A stretch of 18,290 nucleotides of DNA, taken from positions 1 through 18,290 of the forward strand of contig DERU01000303.1 in the NCBI GenBank assembly GCA_002361095.1. Reading direction: 5' to 3'. The position numbers and the translations under genes were made by a program. The stretch comes from Lachnospiraceae bacterium UBA3332 (lineage in GTDB: Bacteria; Bacillota; Clostridia; Lachnospirales; Lachnospiraceae). How positions within the stretch are numbered: position 1 is the stretch's first letter; the number at the start of each line of letters is the position of its first letter. Below, one piece after another: positions 7,590 through 14,537 of this stretch. The notes beneath the pieces are model-generated. The model was not told where the DNA came from. It saw only the letters and a program-made list of their open reading frames with translations, and did not search any database.

Positions 7590-8390
7590 ATGATCACAGC
7601 AGGGACCAACAGCCGGATCAAGCGGCTGGTACAGTTAAACCAAAAGGCAAAAATTCGCAGACAGGAAGATGTTTTTGTGGCGGAGGGGGTCCGGATGTTT
7701 CTGGAGGCCCCCCTTTCCAAAATCCGGGAGGTGTATGTATCGGAGTCCTTCCGGGGCGGGGATTTGTGCGCCCAAAAGCTGGAAAGCACCGGGTATGAGG
7801 TCGTGGAGGATTCCCTTTTTAAGAAAATTTCGGACACCTGTACGCCGCAGGGAATTCTGTGTGTGACCGGGCAGTTTCATTACAGGCAGGAGCAGCTTTT
7901 GCGGAAGAAAAACCCGCTGCTTTTGCTGCTGGAGAATATACAGGATCCCGGCAATCTGGGAACGATGTTTCGGACCGCGGAAGCGGCGGGAGCGGACGGT
8001 ATTATTATGAGCCGGGATACGGTGGATGTCTATAACCCGAAGGTAATCCGTTCCACCATGGGGAGTATTTTCCGGATGCCTTTCTTTTATGCGCAGGATT
8101 TGCGGGAGACGGCTGCTTTTCTGCGGCGCAGCGGCGTGCGGGTGTATGCGGCCCATTTGGGCGGAAAGCGGTTTTATACGGAGGCCGCTTATCTGGAAGG
8201 CGCGGCCTTTCTTATCGGAAACGAGGGGAACGGGCTTTTGGAGGAGACGGTCAGGGCTGCGGATCAAATCCTCAGGATTCCCATGGAGGGAGAGGTGGAG
8301 TCCCTGAATGCGGCGGTATCGGCGGCAGTCCTGCTGTATGAAGCCTCCAGACAGCGCAGGCAGACCGGAAATGGGGCAAAAGGGAAATAG
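7590..8390 (+). CDS. SpoU/TrmH-family RNA 2'-O-methyltransferase (RlmB-like)
   Basis: The protein belongs to the SPOUT superfamily and should transfer a methyl group from S-adenosylmethionine to a ribose 2'-OH in rRNA or tRNA. The N-terminal part (about 1-100, with NSRIKRLVQLNQ and DVFVAEGVRMF) is the RNA-binding substrate domain of the RlmB-like group. The catalytic domain has the three family motifs: NIQDPGNLGTMFRTAEAAGA (from N116), FLIGNEGNGL (from about 207) and IPMEGEVESLNAAVSAAVLL (from I230), which together form the trefoil-knot cofactor site. The 266-residue length is normal. The ATG at 7590 is chosen because the family N-terminus begins here; a longer frame overlaps the ktrA end. 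The ribosome site (GGGCGGAAG) is weak. The target nucleotide cannot be read from sequence, so no gene symbol is given. Confidence 0.92.
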   Translation: MITAGTNSRIKRLVQLNQKAKIRRQEDVFVAEGVRMFLEAPLSKIREVYVSESFRGGDLCAQKLESTGYEVVEDSLFKKISDTCTPQGILCVTGQFHYRQEQLLRKKNPLLLLLENIQDPGNLGTMFRTAEAAGADGIIMSRDTVDVYNPKVIRSTMGSIFRMPFFYAQDLRETAAFLRRSGVRVYAAHLGGKRFYTEAAYLEGAAFLIGNEGNGLLEETVRAADQILRIPMEGEVESLNAAVSAAVLLYEASRQRRQTGNGAKGK

Positions 8391-8405
8391 GAAGAGAGGA
8401 TTTTC

Positions 8406-9224
8406 ATGAAAATCGGATTTATCGGGCTGGGAAATATGGCGCAGGCCATGATTGCAGGCATTCTCAAGAAAGGGATTGCCAAACCGGAAGAGATCGTTGG
8501 TTCGGCAAAAACCAGGGAAACGGAACGCAGGATGGAAGAAGCGTACAAAATCCGTGTCACCGGCGGGAACGGACGGACGGCGCAGGAGGCCCAAATTTTG
8601 GTACTCGCCGTTAAGCCGCAGTTTTACGAGGAAGCGATTGGGCAAATGGGGGACGTGGATTTTTCCGGAAAAACGGTGGTGAGCATCGCACCCGGAAAGA
8701 CGCTTGCGTGGCTGGCCCAACGGTTTGCGGACAATACGGCGAAAGGAAGCGCAGGGCTGCCGTTTTTGGTGCGTGCCATGCCCAACACACCGGCCTTGGT
8801 GGGGGAAGGCTGTACGGCTGTCTGTTTTGCGGAAAATGTTTCGCAAAGGCAGAAAGATACGGTTATGGAGATCATGGGCAGTTTCGGGAAGGCGCTCGAG
8901 GTGCCCGAACGGCTGATGGATGTGGTTCCGGGGGTGAGCGGCTGTGCGCCCGCATGGGTGTTCATGCTTTTGGAGGCGATGGCGGACGGCGCGGTGGCGG
9001 AAGGAATGCCGAGAAAGCAGGCATACGAATTTGCGGCGCAGGCGGTATTGGGAAGCGCGAAACTCTTTTTGGAGACGGGAAAACATCCCGGCGCATTAAA
9101 GGATATGGTCTGCTCCCCGGGCGGCTCAACCATACAGGCGGTGCGCGTGCTGGAGGAAAACAATTTCCGGGGGGCGGTGATGGATGCGGTTATCGCCGCC
9201 ATAGAAAAATCCAGAAAGCTGTAG
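8406..9224 (+). CDS. proC: Pyrroline-5-carboxylate reductase
   Basis: ProC reduces pyrroline-5-carboxylate to proline with NAD(P)H, the last step of proline synthesis in the cytoplasm. At 272 residues it has the standard length. The N-terminal Rossmann motif is GFIGLGNMAQAMIAG (from about residue 4). The central AMPNTPALVGEGCTAVC (PNTP from P126) and the C-terminal dimerisation domain with VSGCAPAWVFMLLEAMADG and CSPGGSTIQAV are the family signature. The start is ATG at 8406 with GAGAGG six bases upstream, 15 bases after the methyltransferase stop, so it is probably co-transcribed with ktrB-ktrA-methyltransferase. Proline is a compatible solute, so sharing an operon with potassium uptake would fit an osmotic-stress role, although this link is inference. 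Confidence 0.96.
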   Translation: MKIGFIGLGNMAQAMIAGILKKGIAKPEEIVGSAKTRETERRMEEAYKIRVTGGNGRTAQEAQILVLAVKPQFYEEAIGQMGDVDFSGKTVVSIAPGKTLAWLAQRFADNTAKGSAGLPFLVRAMPNTPALVGEGCTAVCFAENVSQRQKDTVMEIMGSFGKALEVPERLMDVVPGVSGCAPAWVFMLLEAMADGAVAEGMPRKQAYEFAAQAVLGSAKLFLETGKHPGALKDMVCSPGGSTIQAVRVLEENNFRGAVMDAVIAAIEKSRKL

Positions 9225-9286
9225 GGGCGCTGAGGTTCGGAAAGCATAGATGGTCTGAACTGTTATAAGAAAGTAAGGGAGGGATC

Positions 9287-9352
9287 GTGAAAAGGCTGCC
9301 ATTGGGACCGAACTGTTACGGATTTCCGTGCCGGCCGGTTTTTGACGCTTGA
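9287..9352 (+). CDS. Possible 21-codon small ORF upstream of the cell-wall hydrolase
   Basis: A GTG at 9287 has GGGAGG (9277-9282) four bases upstream, the same spacing as the accepted ktrB start. The frame gives 21 residues starting MKRLPLGPNCYGFPC, with two cysteines five apart and four prolines, ending at TGA 9350-9352. That stop overlaps the -35 box of the next promoter. I do not recognise the peptide. It could be the last, tiny gene of the proC transcript, a translated leader, or a chance frame next to a purine-rich stretch. Evidence is only the ribosome site and position. Confidence 0.3.
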   Translation: MKRLPLGPNCYGFPCRPVFDA

Positions 9353-9377
9353 CAAGGCGGAAGGATGCTGTTATAAT
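9349..9377 (+). promoter_or_regulatory. Near-perfect consensus sigma-A promoter for the cell-wall hydrolase
   Basis: TTGACA (9349-9354) and TATAAT (9372-9377) are both exact consensus, with a 17-base spacer, and TG at 9369-9370 gives an extended -10. Predicted transcription start is about 9384, leaving a leader of about 95 bases. Such a strong core promoter usually implies high constitutive output or control by a repressor or by RNA structure. Confidence 0.9.
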
Positions 9378-9383
9378 ACGCTT

Positions 9384-9426
9384 CGTAATATTTGTTAATA
9401 CTTTTGTAATAAATGTGAATATTACG
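9384..9426 (+). promoter_or_regulatory. 9-bp inverted repeat at the 5' end of the hydrolase leader
   Basis: CGTAATATT (9384-9392) is the perfect complement of AATATTACG (9418-9426), with a 25-base AT-rich interval. It begins at the predicted first transcribed base. It can form a 5' hairpin that would protect the mRNA end, or act as a paired DNA operator, with half-site centres 34 bases apart. The function is unknown. Confidence 0.5.
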
Positions 9427-9478
9427 TAACATATCGGCAAACAATGTCGTATATGGAAAATGAAAAGCGGAGGTAACC

Positions 9479-10252
9479 ATGGAAACAAAGAACAGAAAGT
9501 TGTTTCGCCGTGCCGCAGGTATTGCGGCGGCAGTGACCCTGATGGGAAACACACAGGCGGCAACCGTTATGGCGAGTGGAATCGGAGTGGTGAACACGAC
9601 AGCATTGCTGGACATTCATGCGGAGGCAAACGATGCTTCTGCCGTGCTTGGCCAGGTAGTAGACGAAGGACATGTAGCGATTTTGGAGCGCGCGGACGGC
9701 TGGTTTCGGATTCAGGCCGGTGAAATTGTCGGCTGGGTGCCGCAGGGGAATCTGGTTGAGACGGAAATTTCCTGCGAGGAAGCGCAGGAAGCGAACCAAA
9801 AAGTGATTGAGGAAATTACGGAAGAGATACAGGACGCAATGGGTGCGGAAAATATACAGGAAAAGCAAAGTACGGAAAGCTTAGCGCCGCAATGGCAGCA
9901 TGCAGCGGCGGTTTCGCCGGAGGAGGTGGAACTTCTTGCCAGTATTATCTATTGTGAAGCGGGCGGGGAACCTTATGTGGGGAAGGTTGCCGTGGGAAGC
10001 GTAGTCATGAACCGCGTGAACCATGGGGCTTATCCCGATACCATCCGGGATGTGATTTACGACAGCGGACAGTTTTCCCCGGTCCGGAACGGCAGCATGC
10101 AGCGGGCGCTGCAAAATGACAGCGCGGACGGATCCTGCTACCAGGCGGCGTGGGAAGCGCTGGCGGGTGTAAAGCCGGTGGAGGATAAGCTGTATTTTCG
10201 GCGTGTAAACGGCAGGCCGGGACAGGTGATCGGCAATCATGTATTTTATTGA
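9479..10252 (+). CDS. Secreted cell-wall hydrolase, SH3 domain plus SleB/CwlJ-type domain
   Basis: The 257-residue protein starts with a signal peptide (KNRKLFRR, then a hydrophobic stretch to about residue 28, likely cleaved near TQAATVMASG). A bacterial SH3-like domain covers about 35-98 (VVDEGHVAILERADGWFRIQ, GWVPQGNLVE). A polar Glu/Gln-rich linker (about 100-140) leads to a SleB/CwlJ-type hydrolase domain from about 148 to the C-terminus. There IIYCEAGGEPYVGKVAVGSV carries the likely catalytic glutamate E160, followed by VMNRV and SPVRNGSM. This fold cleaves peptidoglycan; in spore formers relatives degrade spore cortex, but the SH3 plus SleB layout is also seen in vegetative wall enzymes. 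The start is ATG at 9479 with GGAGG upstream. It is a separate unit with its own promoter and a 3' hairpin shared with the convergent regulator gene. The family is sure; the exact role is not. Confidence 0.9.
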   Translation: METKNRKLFRRAAGIAAAVTLMGNTQAATVMASGIGVVNTTALLDIHAEANDASAVLGQVVDEGHVAILERADGWFRIQAGEIVGWVPQGNLVETEISCEEAQEANQKVIEEITEEIQDAMGAENIQEKQSTESLAPQWQHAAAVSPEEVELLASIIYCEAGGEPYVGKVAVGSVVMNRVNHGAYPDTIRDVIYDSGQFSPVRNGSMQRALQNDSADGSCYQAAWEALAGVKPVEDKLYFRRVNGRPGQVIGNHVFY

Positions 10253-10262
10253 CCTTTAGCGG

Positions 10263-10302
10263 CAAATCGGCCAAGGGCTTTCAGAAGCCTTTGGCCGATT
10301 TG
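10263..10302. terminator. Long hairpin between convergent genes, likely bidirectional terminator
   Basis: Bases 10263-10280 pair with 10285-10302 around the 4-base loop TCAG, an 18-bp stem with one G-T wobble and the core AAATCGGCCAA/TTGGCCGATTT. It starts 11 bases after the hydrolase stop. The right arm encodes the last residues of the leftward regulator gene, whose TGA reads across the loop at 10281-10283. T-runs on both sides are short, so strength comes mainly from the stem. Confidence 0.7.
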
Positions 10303-12593
10303 TCTGTGGAACCGATTTTTTCTTCCGGCTGCATTTCGCGGAACTTTCCCGGCGTGACCCCTTTTCGCTTCTTAAAAATCCGGATAAAGGCGTTGCTGTC
10401 CACAAATCCGGTCATCCGGGCGATATCCGCGATTTTTAGATCGGTTTTGGCAAGAAGCGGGAGAGAATTGGCGATACGGACTTCATAGAGGTAATCCACC
10501 ACGCTTTTTTGGTATTGCTCCCGGAATTTCCTGGAGAGGTACGAGGGCGATATCTGAAAATGGGCGGCAACGGAGTTGAGGTTTAGGTTGGCGTCAAAAT
10601 AATTGTTTTCGATGAAACGGCATATGTTATGGCCCCATTGCACCGCAGAATGGCCTTTTTGCGCAATTTCCCCGCAGGTTTGCAGATAAGCTTCCCGGAT
10701 TTGCGAGAAGGCGCTGGGAAGGGATTGGGCAAAATAGTCTTCGTCCAGAAATTCCAGCGCTTGGGGCTGGATTCCGTAGTGGGTCTGGCAGTAGAGCTGA
10801 AGGCTGGCTGTGACATAATAGAAAAAGTAGTAACAGCTTTTGGCGTCCGCCCAGGAAAGTTCGTTTTTCTTCAATTCCTTTTGCAGGGTGTCAAAATATT
10901 CTGCAATTTGGGCCTGCTGTCCATGGATAACCAAGTGTATGACATATTCGCTGGTGTTTAGGGGGAGGGAACCGATGGTTTGCTTTTTGGGAACCGCGTT
11001 ATAGGCGCATAGCATACCGGTTTCAAATAATTTTCCGTATTCCAGGGCCGTATCCGCCTGCAGCCAGGCATCGGGAATTTGTTCCCGGTTCAGGATGCCG
11101 CTGATGCCGGCCCGCAGGGAAAGCTGAAAGGTGTCGGCCAAAAAGGAGAGCAGACGACCGGTCAATTCCCCGATCCGGCCGGAAGGGGCGTCCGCCTTTT
11201 GGGGGACGCTGATCAGTACGGCGATCCGCTGCCTGCGGGCGCAAAAATAGTTGTCAGGAAACGCGTCGGACAGCAGTTCCTGATAGACATTGCGGATGAT
11301 AAAGGAAGTGAGTTCGGGAATTTCCCCGCTTTCCGCCGCTTCCTCCACCGACAGCAAAACCACACAGACAAAAGGAGACAGCAGTTCCAGATGAAGCTGC
11401 CTGGCCACGGGATCCGGAATCCGGGAGAGCGGAATTTCCCCGGTTAAAATTTTTTGTAAATAATTATTTTTGAGCAGTTCCCGCTGCTTTTGGATTTCGG
11501 TGCGGTTTTTGTCCAATACTTTCATGATCAGGCGGTATTCGTTGCTTTCCGTTTCAAGGGATTCGCCGCTTCTGTGGATGTAGTGCATAATCTGTGAGAT
11601 GGGCTCATAATTTTTCCGGGTCAGATACATGATGACAATGATACCCAGCAGGACGCACACCAGCAGGGACAGCAGCATCAGGAGCAGAACATGGTTAAGC
11701 TGCGCCTGATAGCCGGAACGTTGCGCCGCAAAAAGCAGGGAAGTCCCGGAAATCCACAGCGGATAGGAATCGGCGATTTGCTGTGAATCCCCGGTTTTAA
11801 AATAGTCCTTATGGATATCTTCCGAAAAGAAAGCGTGGATCTCGGAAACCGGCAGGCCCGTGGCTTCAAATCCTGCGCTTTGGGCGGACAGAAGGACGGA
11901 ATCGGCATCCGCCAGCAAAAAAGCACAGGGATATTCGGGAAGAAGGCGGCTTTCCAAAATGTCCTGCAGTCCTTTTTTGTCGATCTGGATGCAGAGGATG
12001 GAGAGGGCCTTCCCGTCTGTCGTACTCAACAGGGGCATGGCGACGGTGAGAAAGCTGTTTTTTGCCTGGGCGTAACAGACCGGGGATCCTACAGCCAGTT
12101 TTTCCAGAATGGCATCCCAGTCTTTTTGGGAAAGCATGTTGGCGGTGGAATCCATGTAGGAAAGCAATTCCTTATCATAGGTAGAAACCGCGTTCACGAT
12201 GTAGCCGGAGGAGGGAAAATAGACGTTGATCCGCTGGATAAGGGCGTTGGAAATCTGCAGCGGGAGCAAGTCTTTTTTCAGGTAGTACCGGTCCATGGCG
12301 GACGAAGAGTGGAAAGTTGCCTTATCGTTGGAAAGGGCGATCACATAGCGGTTCAGCTGCAAATGGGACGCCAAATTGACCGCGTCGGCAAATACGGCAT
12401 TGATCTGTTCCCCTGCGTTTTCCAGAATCAGGCGCTGGTTGGAGCGGGTGCGTTCCTTTAAAGCGCAGTAGCTGTGGAAATAATAGTAGGAGCAGACCAG
12501 GATGGGCAGGAAAAAAACACAGGTATAGGAAAGCAGGGAACGACAGAAAAGTTTTGATATTTTTTTGCCGTGCATAACGTTCGACAGCCACAT
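10281..12593 (-). CDS. Membrane-spanning AraC-family transcriptional regulator
   Basis: At 770 residues this is a one-component sensor-regulator rather than a soluble AraC protein. A first membrane segment lies at about 19-43 (SYTCVFFLPILVCSYYYF). An extracytoplasmic domain, probably Cache-like, covers about 44-300. A second membrane segment lies at about 302-326 (LLMLLSLLVCVLLGIIVIMYL). A cytoplasmic linker without a visible receiver domain follows. The C-terminal AraC DNA-binding domain (about 655-752) has two helix-turn-helix units: NSVAAHFQISPSYLSRKFRE and IADIARMTGFVDSNAFIRIF, ending in KRKGVTPGKFRE. The start is ATG at 12591-12593, nine bases after AGAGAGG on the minus strand. It is divergent from the lipoprotein/permease/hydrolase operon, which it presumably controls, probably as an activator. 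Proteins of this layout commonly sit beside LplABC-type importers. The ligand is unknown. Confidence 0.92.
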   Translation of the reverse strand: MWLSNVMHGKKISKLFCRSLLSYTCVFFLPILVCSYYYFHSYCALKERTRSNQRLILENAGEQINAVFADAVNLASHLQLNRYVIALSNDKATFHSSSAMDRYYLKKDLLPLQISNALIQRINVYFPSSGYIVNAVSTYDKELLSYMDSTANMLSQKDWDAILEKLAVGSPVCYAQAKNSFLTVAMPLLSTTDGKALSILCIQIDKKGLQDILESRLLPEYPCAFLLADADSVLLSAQSAGFEATGLPVSEIHAFFSEDIHKDYFKTGDSQQIADSYPLWISGTSLLFAAQRSGYQAQLNHVLLLMLLSLLVCVLLGIIVIMYLTRKNYEPISQIMHYIHRSGESLETESNEYRLIMKVLDKNRTEIQKQRELLKNNYLQKILTGEIPLSRIPDPVARQLHLELLSPFVCVVLLSVEEAAESGEIPELTSFIIRNVYQELLSDAFPDNYFCARRQRIAVLISVPQKADAPSGRIGELTGRLLSFLADTFQLSLRAGISGILNREQIPDAWLQADTALEYGKLFETGMLCAYNAVPKKQTIGSLPLNTSEYVIHLVIHGQQAQIAEYFDTLQKELKKNELSWADAKSCYYFFYYVTASLQLYCQTHYGIQPQALEFLDEDYFAQSLPSAFSQIREAYLQTCGEIAQKGHSAVQWGHNICRFIENNYFDANLNLNSVAAHFQISPSYLSRKFREQYQKSVVDYLYEVRIANSLPLLAKTDLKIADIARMTGFVDSNAFIRIFKKRKGVTPGKFREMQPEEKIGSTDKSAKGF

Positions 12594-12798
12594 GCGTCAT
12601 TTCCTCTCTTTTTCACATTATTTTACTTTTTTATCATAGCATATTTCGACAGAATCCCCATATGATATTTCAAAACTGATCTCATATTTCCGTAAAAAGT
12701 GACTTTTGCAGGATGGAGTGGCTTTTTATCGGATTTACGGCGGGGAAAAAAGCGGATATGCTGAGGGTACAGACCACGAAAAGAAAAGGAGGATTTTT
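12594..12798. promoter_or_regulatory. Divergent control region with three ATATTTC direct repeats
   Basis: This region separates the regulator from the operon. ATATTTC occurs at 12641-12647, 12665-12671 and 12684-12690, all in the same direction, with start-to-start spacing of 24 and 19 bases, close to two helical turns each. The first and third are CATATTTC. An inverted pair ATATGA (12660-12665) and TCATAT (12682-12687) overlaps them. AraC proteins typically bind direct repeats at about two-turn spacing, so these are candidate operators. I see no good -35/-10 pair for the operon, which fits an activator-dependent promoter. On the minus strand TATGAT (complement of 12632-12637) is a possible -10 for the regulator gene. 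Confidence 0.45.
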
Positions 12799-14445
12799 AT
12801 GAACAAGGGTTATTTGAACAAAGCGCTGGGACTTTCGCTGGCGTCCGCGCTTATGCTCTCCACAGTCCTGGCAGGATGCGGGAACGGTGCGGCAGAGGAT
12901 GCGGGGGCGGACAATGTTGCAGAGAGCCCGGGCGGGGCCGCGAAAAAGGCGGAAGAGACCGCAGAGGCCGGGCAGGAAGAGCAGCCTGCCGGACAGGCGG
13001 ACGGAGAAAAGGCGCAGCTTTCCGTGTGGGCTTACTGGACCAACAGTGATTTGTACAGCGACCAGGGGGACTGGGAATATTGGCAGGCAATCGAGGAAGC
13101 CTGCAATGTGGAACTTTCCTTTTTGGACAGTTCCGGCGGCAAAGACGCCCTTTCCCTGTTGGCGGGAACCGACGATTTGCCCGATATCATCATTGATTAT
13201 GACTGGACGTTTCCCGGCGGTGTGCAGAAGATGTTAAACGACGGTTCCATCATCGCCTTGAATGATCTGATGGACAACGGTTCCATGCCAAACTATAAAG
13301 CTTACCTGGAGAGCGACGCGGAGGTGGACAAACTGATCAAAAACGACGCCGGCCTTTATGCGTGGGCGCCTATGATCCGGAAACCGGATTCCCCGCTGGT
13401 TTTTAACGGCAATATGATCCGGCAGGACTGGCTGGACGAACTGGGACTTTCCATGCCGCAGACCGTGCAGGAGATGGAGGATGTGCTGGTGGCTTTCAAG
13501 GATAAGAAAGGCTGCGATTCCGCTTATTCCTTCATTTATGGAAACTACAGCCTGATGACCAACAGCTTCGGCATCGTGGAAGGGATGTATGTGGACGAGG
13601 ACAATAAAGTTCATTTCGGGGCGATCGAAGACAAATACCTGGATTTTTTGACCACCTTTAACCGCTGGATGAACATGGGAATTTTGGATCCGGACGGTTT
13701 CACGCAGGATGCGGACGCGTTTTTTGCCAAAATAGCCAGCGGCAGAACCGGATTCGTTTGGGGCTATACCGGCGGTACGCTGGGACGGATTCAGACCATG
13801 CAGGAGGAAAATCCGGAAATGAATTACCAGCCTGCGCCCAACCCGGTGCAGAATGCGGGAGAAGCCTTCCCGGTCGATCAGAGCAGCTACCGCGTCAACT
13901 CCATCGGCGGTGCGATTTCCGCAACCTGTAAGAATCCGGAAGCTGCCGCAAGGGTGTTGGACTACAACTATGGGGAAGAAGGGAACATGCTGGCCAATTA
14001 CGGAAAAGAGGGCGTGACCTACGAGATGGTGGACGGCAAGCCTGTATTCACGGATTTTGTCCTGCACAATCCCGACGGTCTTTCCATCGAAAAATCCCTG
14101 TCCATCTATGCGGGCTGCAACAATAAGCCGTTCCTTGTGGAAAAGGATTACATGCTGGGCGGTTATGCCTATGATGTGCAGAAAAAATCTTTGGAAGTGT
14201 GGGAGACGCCGGACGCCAAAATCCGCAACCTGCCGCCTTCTTCCATGACAGAACAGGAAGTCACGGAATATAATTCCATCATGACGGATATCCAGACATA
14301 TGTGGATGAATGCAAACTCAAGTTCATCCTCGGTACCGAGCCTTTGGAAAACTTCCCGGCGTTCGTGGAAAATATCAAAAACATGAATATTGCGCGTGCC
14401 ATTGAAATCAGGCAGGCGGAGTACGACCGGTATTTGGAGAGATAA
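12799..14445 (+). CDS. Extracellular solute-binding lipoprotein of a carbohydrate ABC importer
   Basis: This is the substrate-capturing part of the importer, held on the outer face of the membrane. The signal peptide (KGYLNKALGLSLASALMLST) ends in the lipobox LAGC, so Cys27 should carry the lipid. A low-complexity Ala/Glu/Gly/Gln linker runs to about residue 72. The binding domain starts at QLSVWAYWTNSDLYS and continues through EEACNVELSFLDSSGGKDAL and ADALLAGTDD-like folds such as LLAGTDDLPDIIIDYDW, typical of the family 1 (LplA/LipO-like) proteins, which are longer than simple sugar-binding proteins. At 548 residues it fits that group. The start is ATG at 12799 with AAAGGAGG upstream; a longer in-frame start at 12706 lacks a ribosome site and would bury the signal peptide. 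It is first gene of the operon. The ligand is probably an oligosaccharide, but which one cannot be read. Confidence 0.93.
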   Translation: MNKGYLNKALGLSLASALMLSTVLAGCGNGAAEDAGADNVAESPGGAAKKAEETAEAGQEEQPAGQADGEKAQLSVWAYWTNSDLYSDQGDWEYWQAIEEACNVELSFLDSSGGKDALSLLAGTDDLPDIIIDYDWTFPGGVQKMLNDGSIIALNDLMDNGSMPNYKAYLESDAEVDKLIKNDAGLYAWAPMIRKPDSPLVFNGNMIRQDWLDELGLSMPQTVQEMEDVLVAFKDKKGCDSAYSFIYGNYSLMTNSFGIVEGMYVDEDNKVHFGAIEDKYLDFLTTFNRWMNMGILDPDGFTQDADAFFAKIASGRTGFVWGYTGGTLGRIQTMQEENPEMNYQPAPNPVQNAGEAFPVDQSSYRVNSIGGAISATCKNPEAAARVLDYNYGEEGNMLANYGKEGVTYEMVDGKPVFTDFVLHNPDGLSIEKSLSIYAGCNNKPFLVEKDYMLGGYAYDVQKKSLEVWETPDAKIRNLPPSSMTEQEVTEYNSIMTDIQTYVDECKLKFILGTEPLENFPAFVENIKNMNIARAIEIRQAEYDRYLER

Positions 14446-14465
14446 AAATCTGCTGTCAGTTTATG

Positions 14466-14523
14466 CACGGCCTGCGCGGCGACGCACAGGCCGTGTAATG
14501 GCAAAATGCCCGTGAAAGCGGGC
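14466..14523 (+). promoter_or_regulatory. Intergenic stem-loops between lipoprotein and permease genes
   Basis: CACGGCCTG (14466-14474) pairs perfectly with CAGGCCGTG (14487-14495). A second small stem, GCCCG (14508-14512) with CGGGC (14519-14523), follows just before the permease start. No T-run follows either, so full termination is unlikely. In binding-protein operons such structures commonly protect the upstream mRNA from 3' decay or cause partial termination, giving more binding protein than permease. That role here is inferred from position. Confidence 0.6.
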
Positions 14524-14537
14524 GGATGGGGGCACAT

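Noticed and set aside
7635..9086. 483-codon minus-strand open frame opposite the methyltransferase and proC
   Set aside because: It spans two well-supported genes in antisense, is rich in His/Pro/Arg as expected for shadows, and has no motif.
9316..9345. Intrinsic terminator after proC (ACGG/CCGT stem and GCCGGCCGG followed by TTTTT)
   Set aside because: The stem next to the T-run is a short self-complementary GC block without a proper loop, and the ACGG/CCGT stem is only 4 bp; too weak to annotate.
12706..12798. Longer lipoprotein start at 12706
   Set aside because: It has no ribosome site and would place 31 residues before the signal peptide, moving the lipobox too far from the N-terminus.
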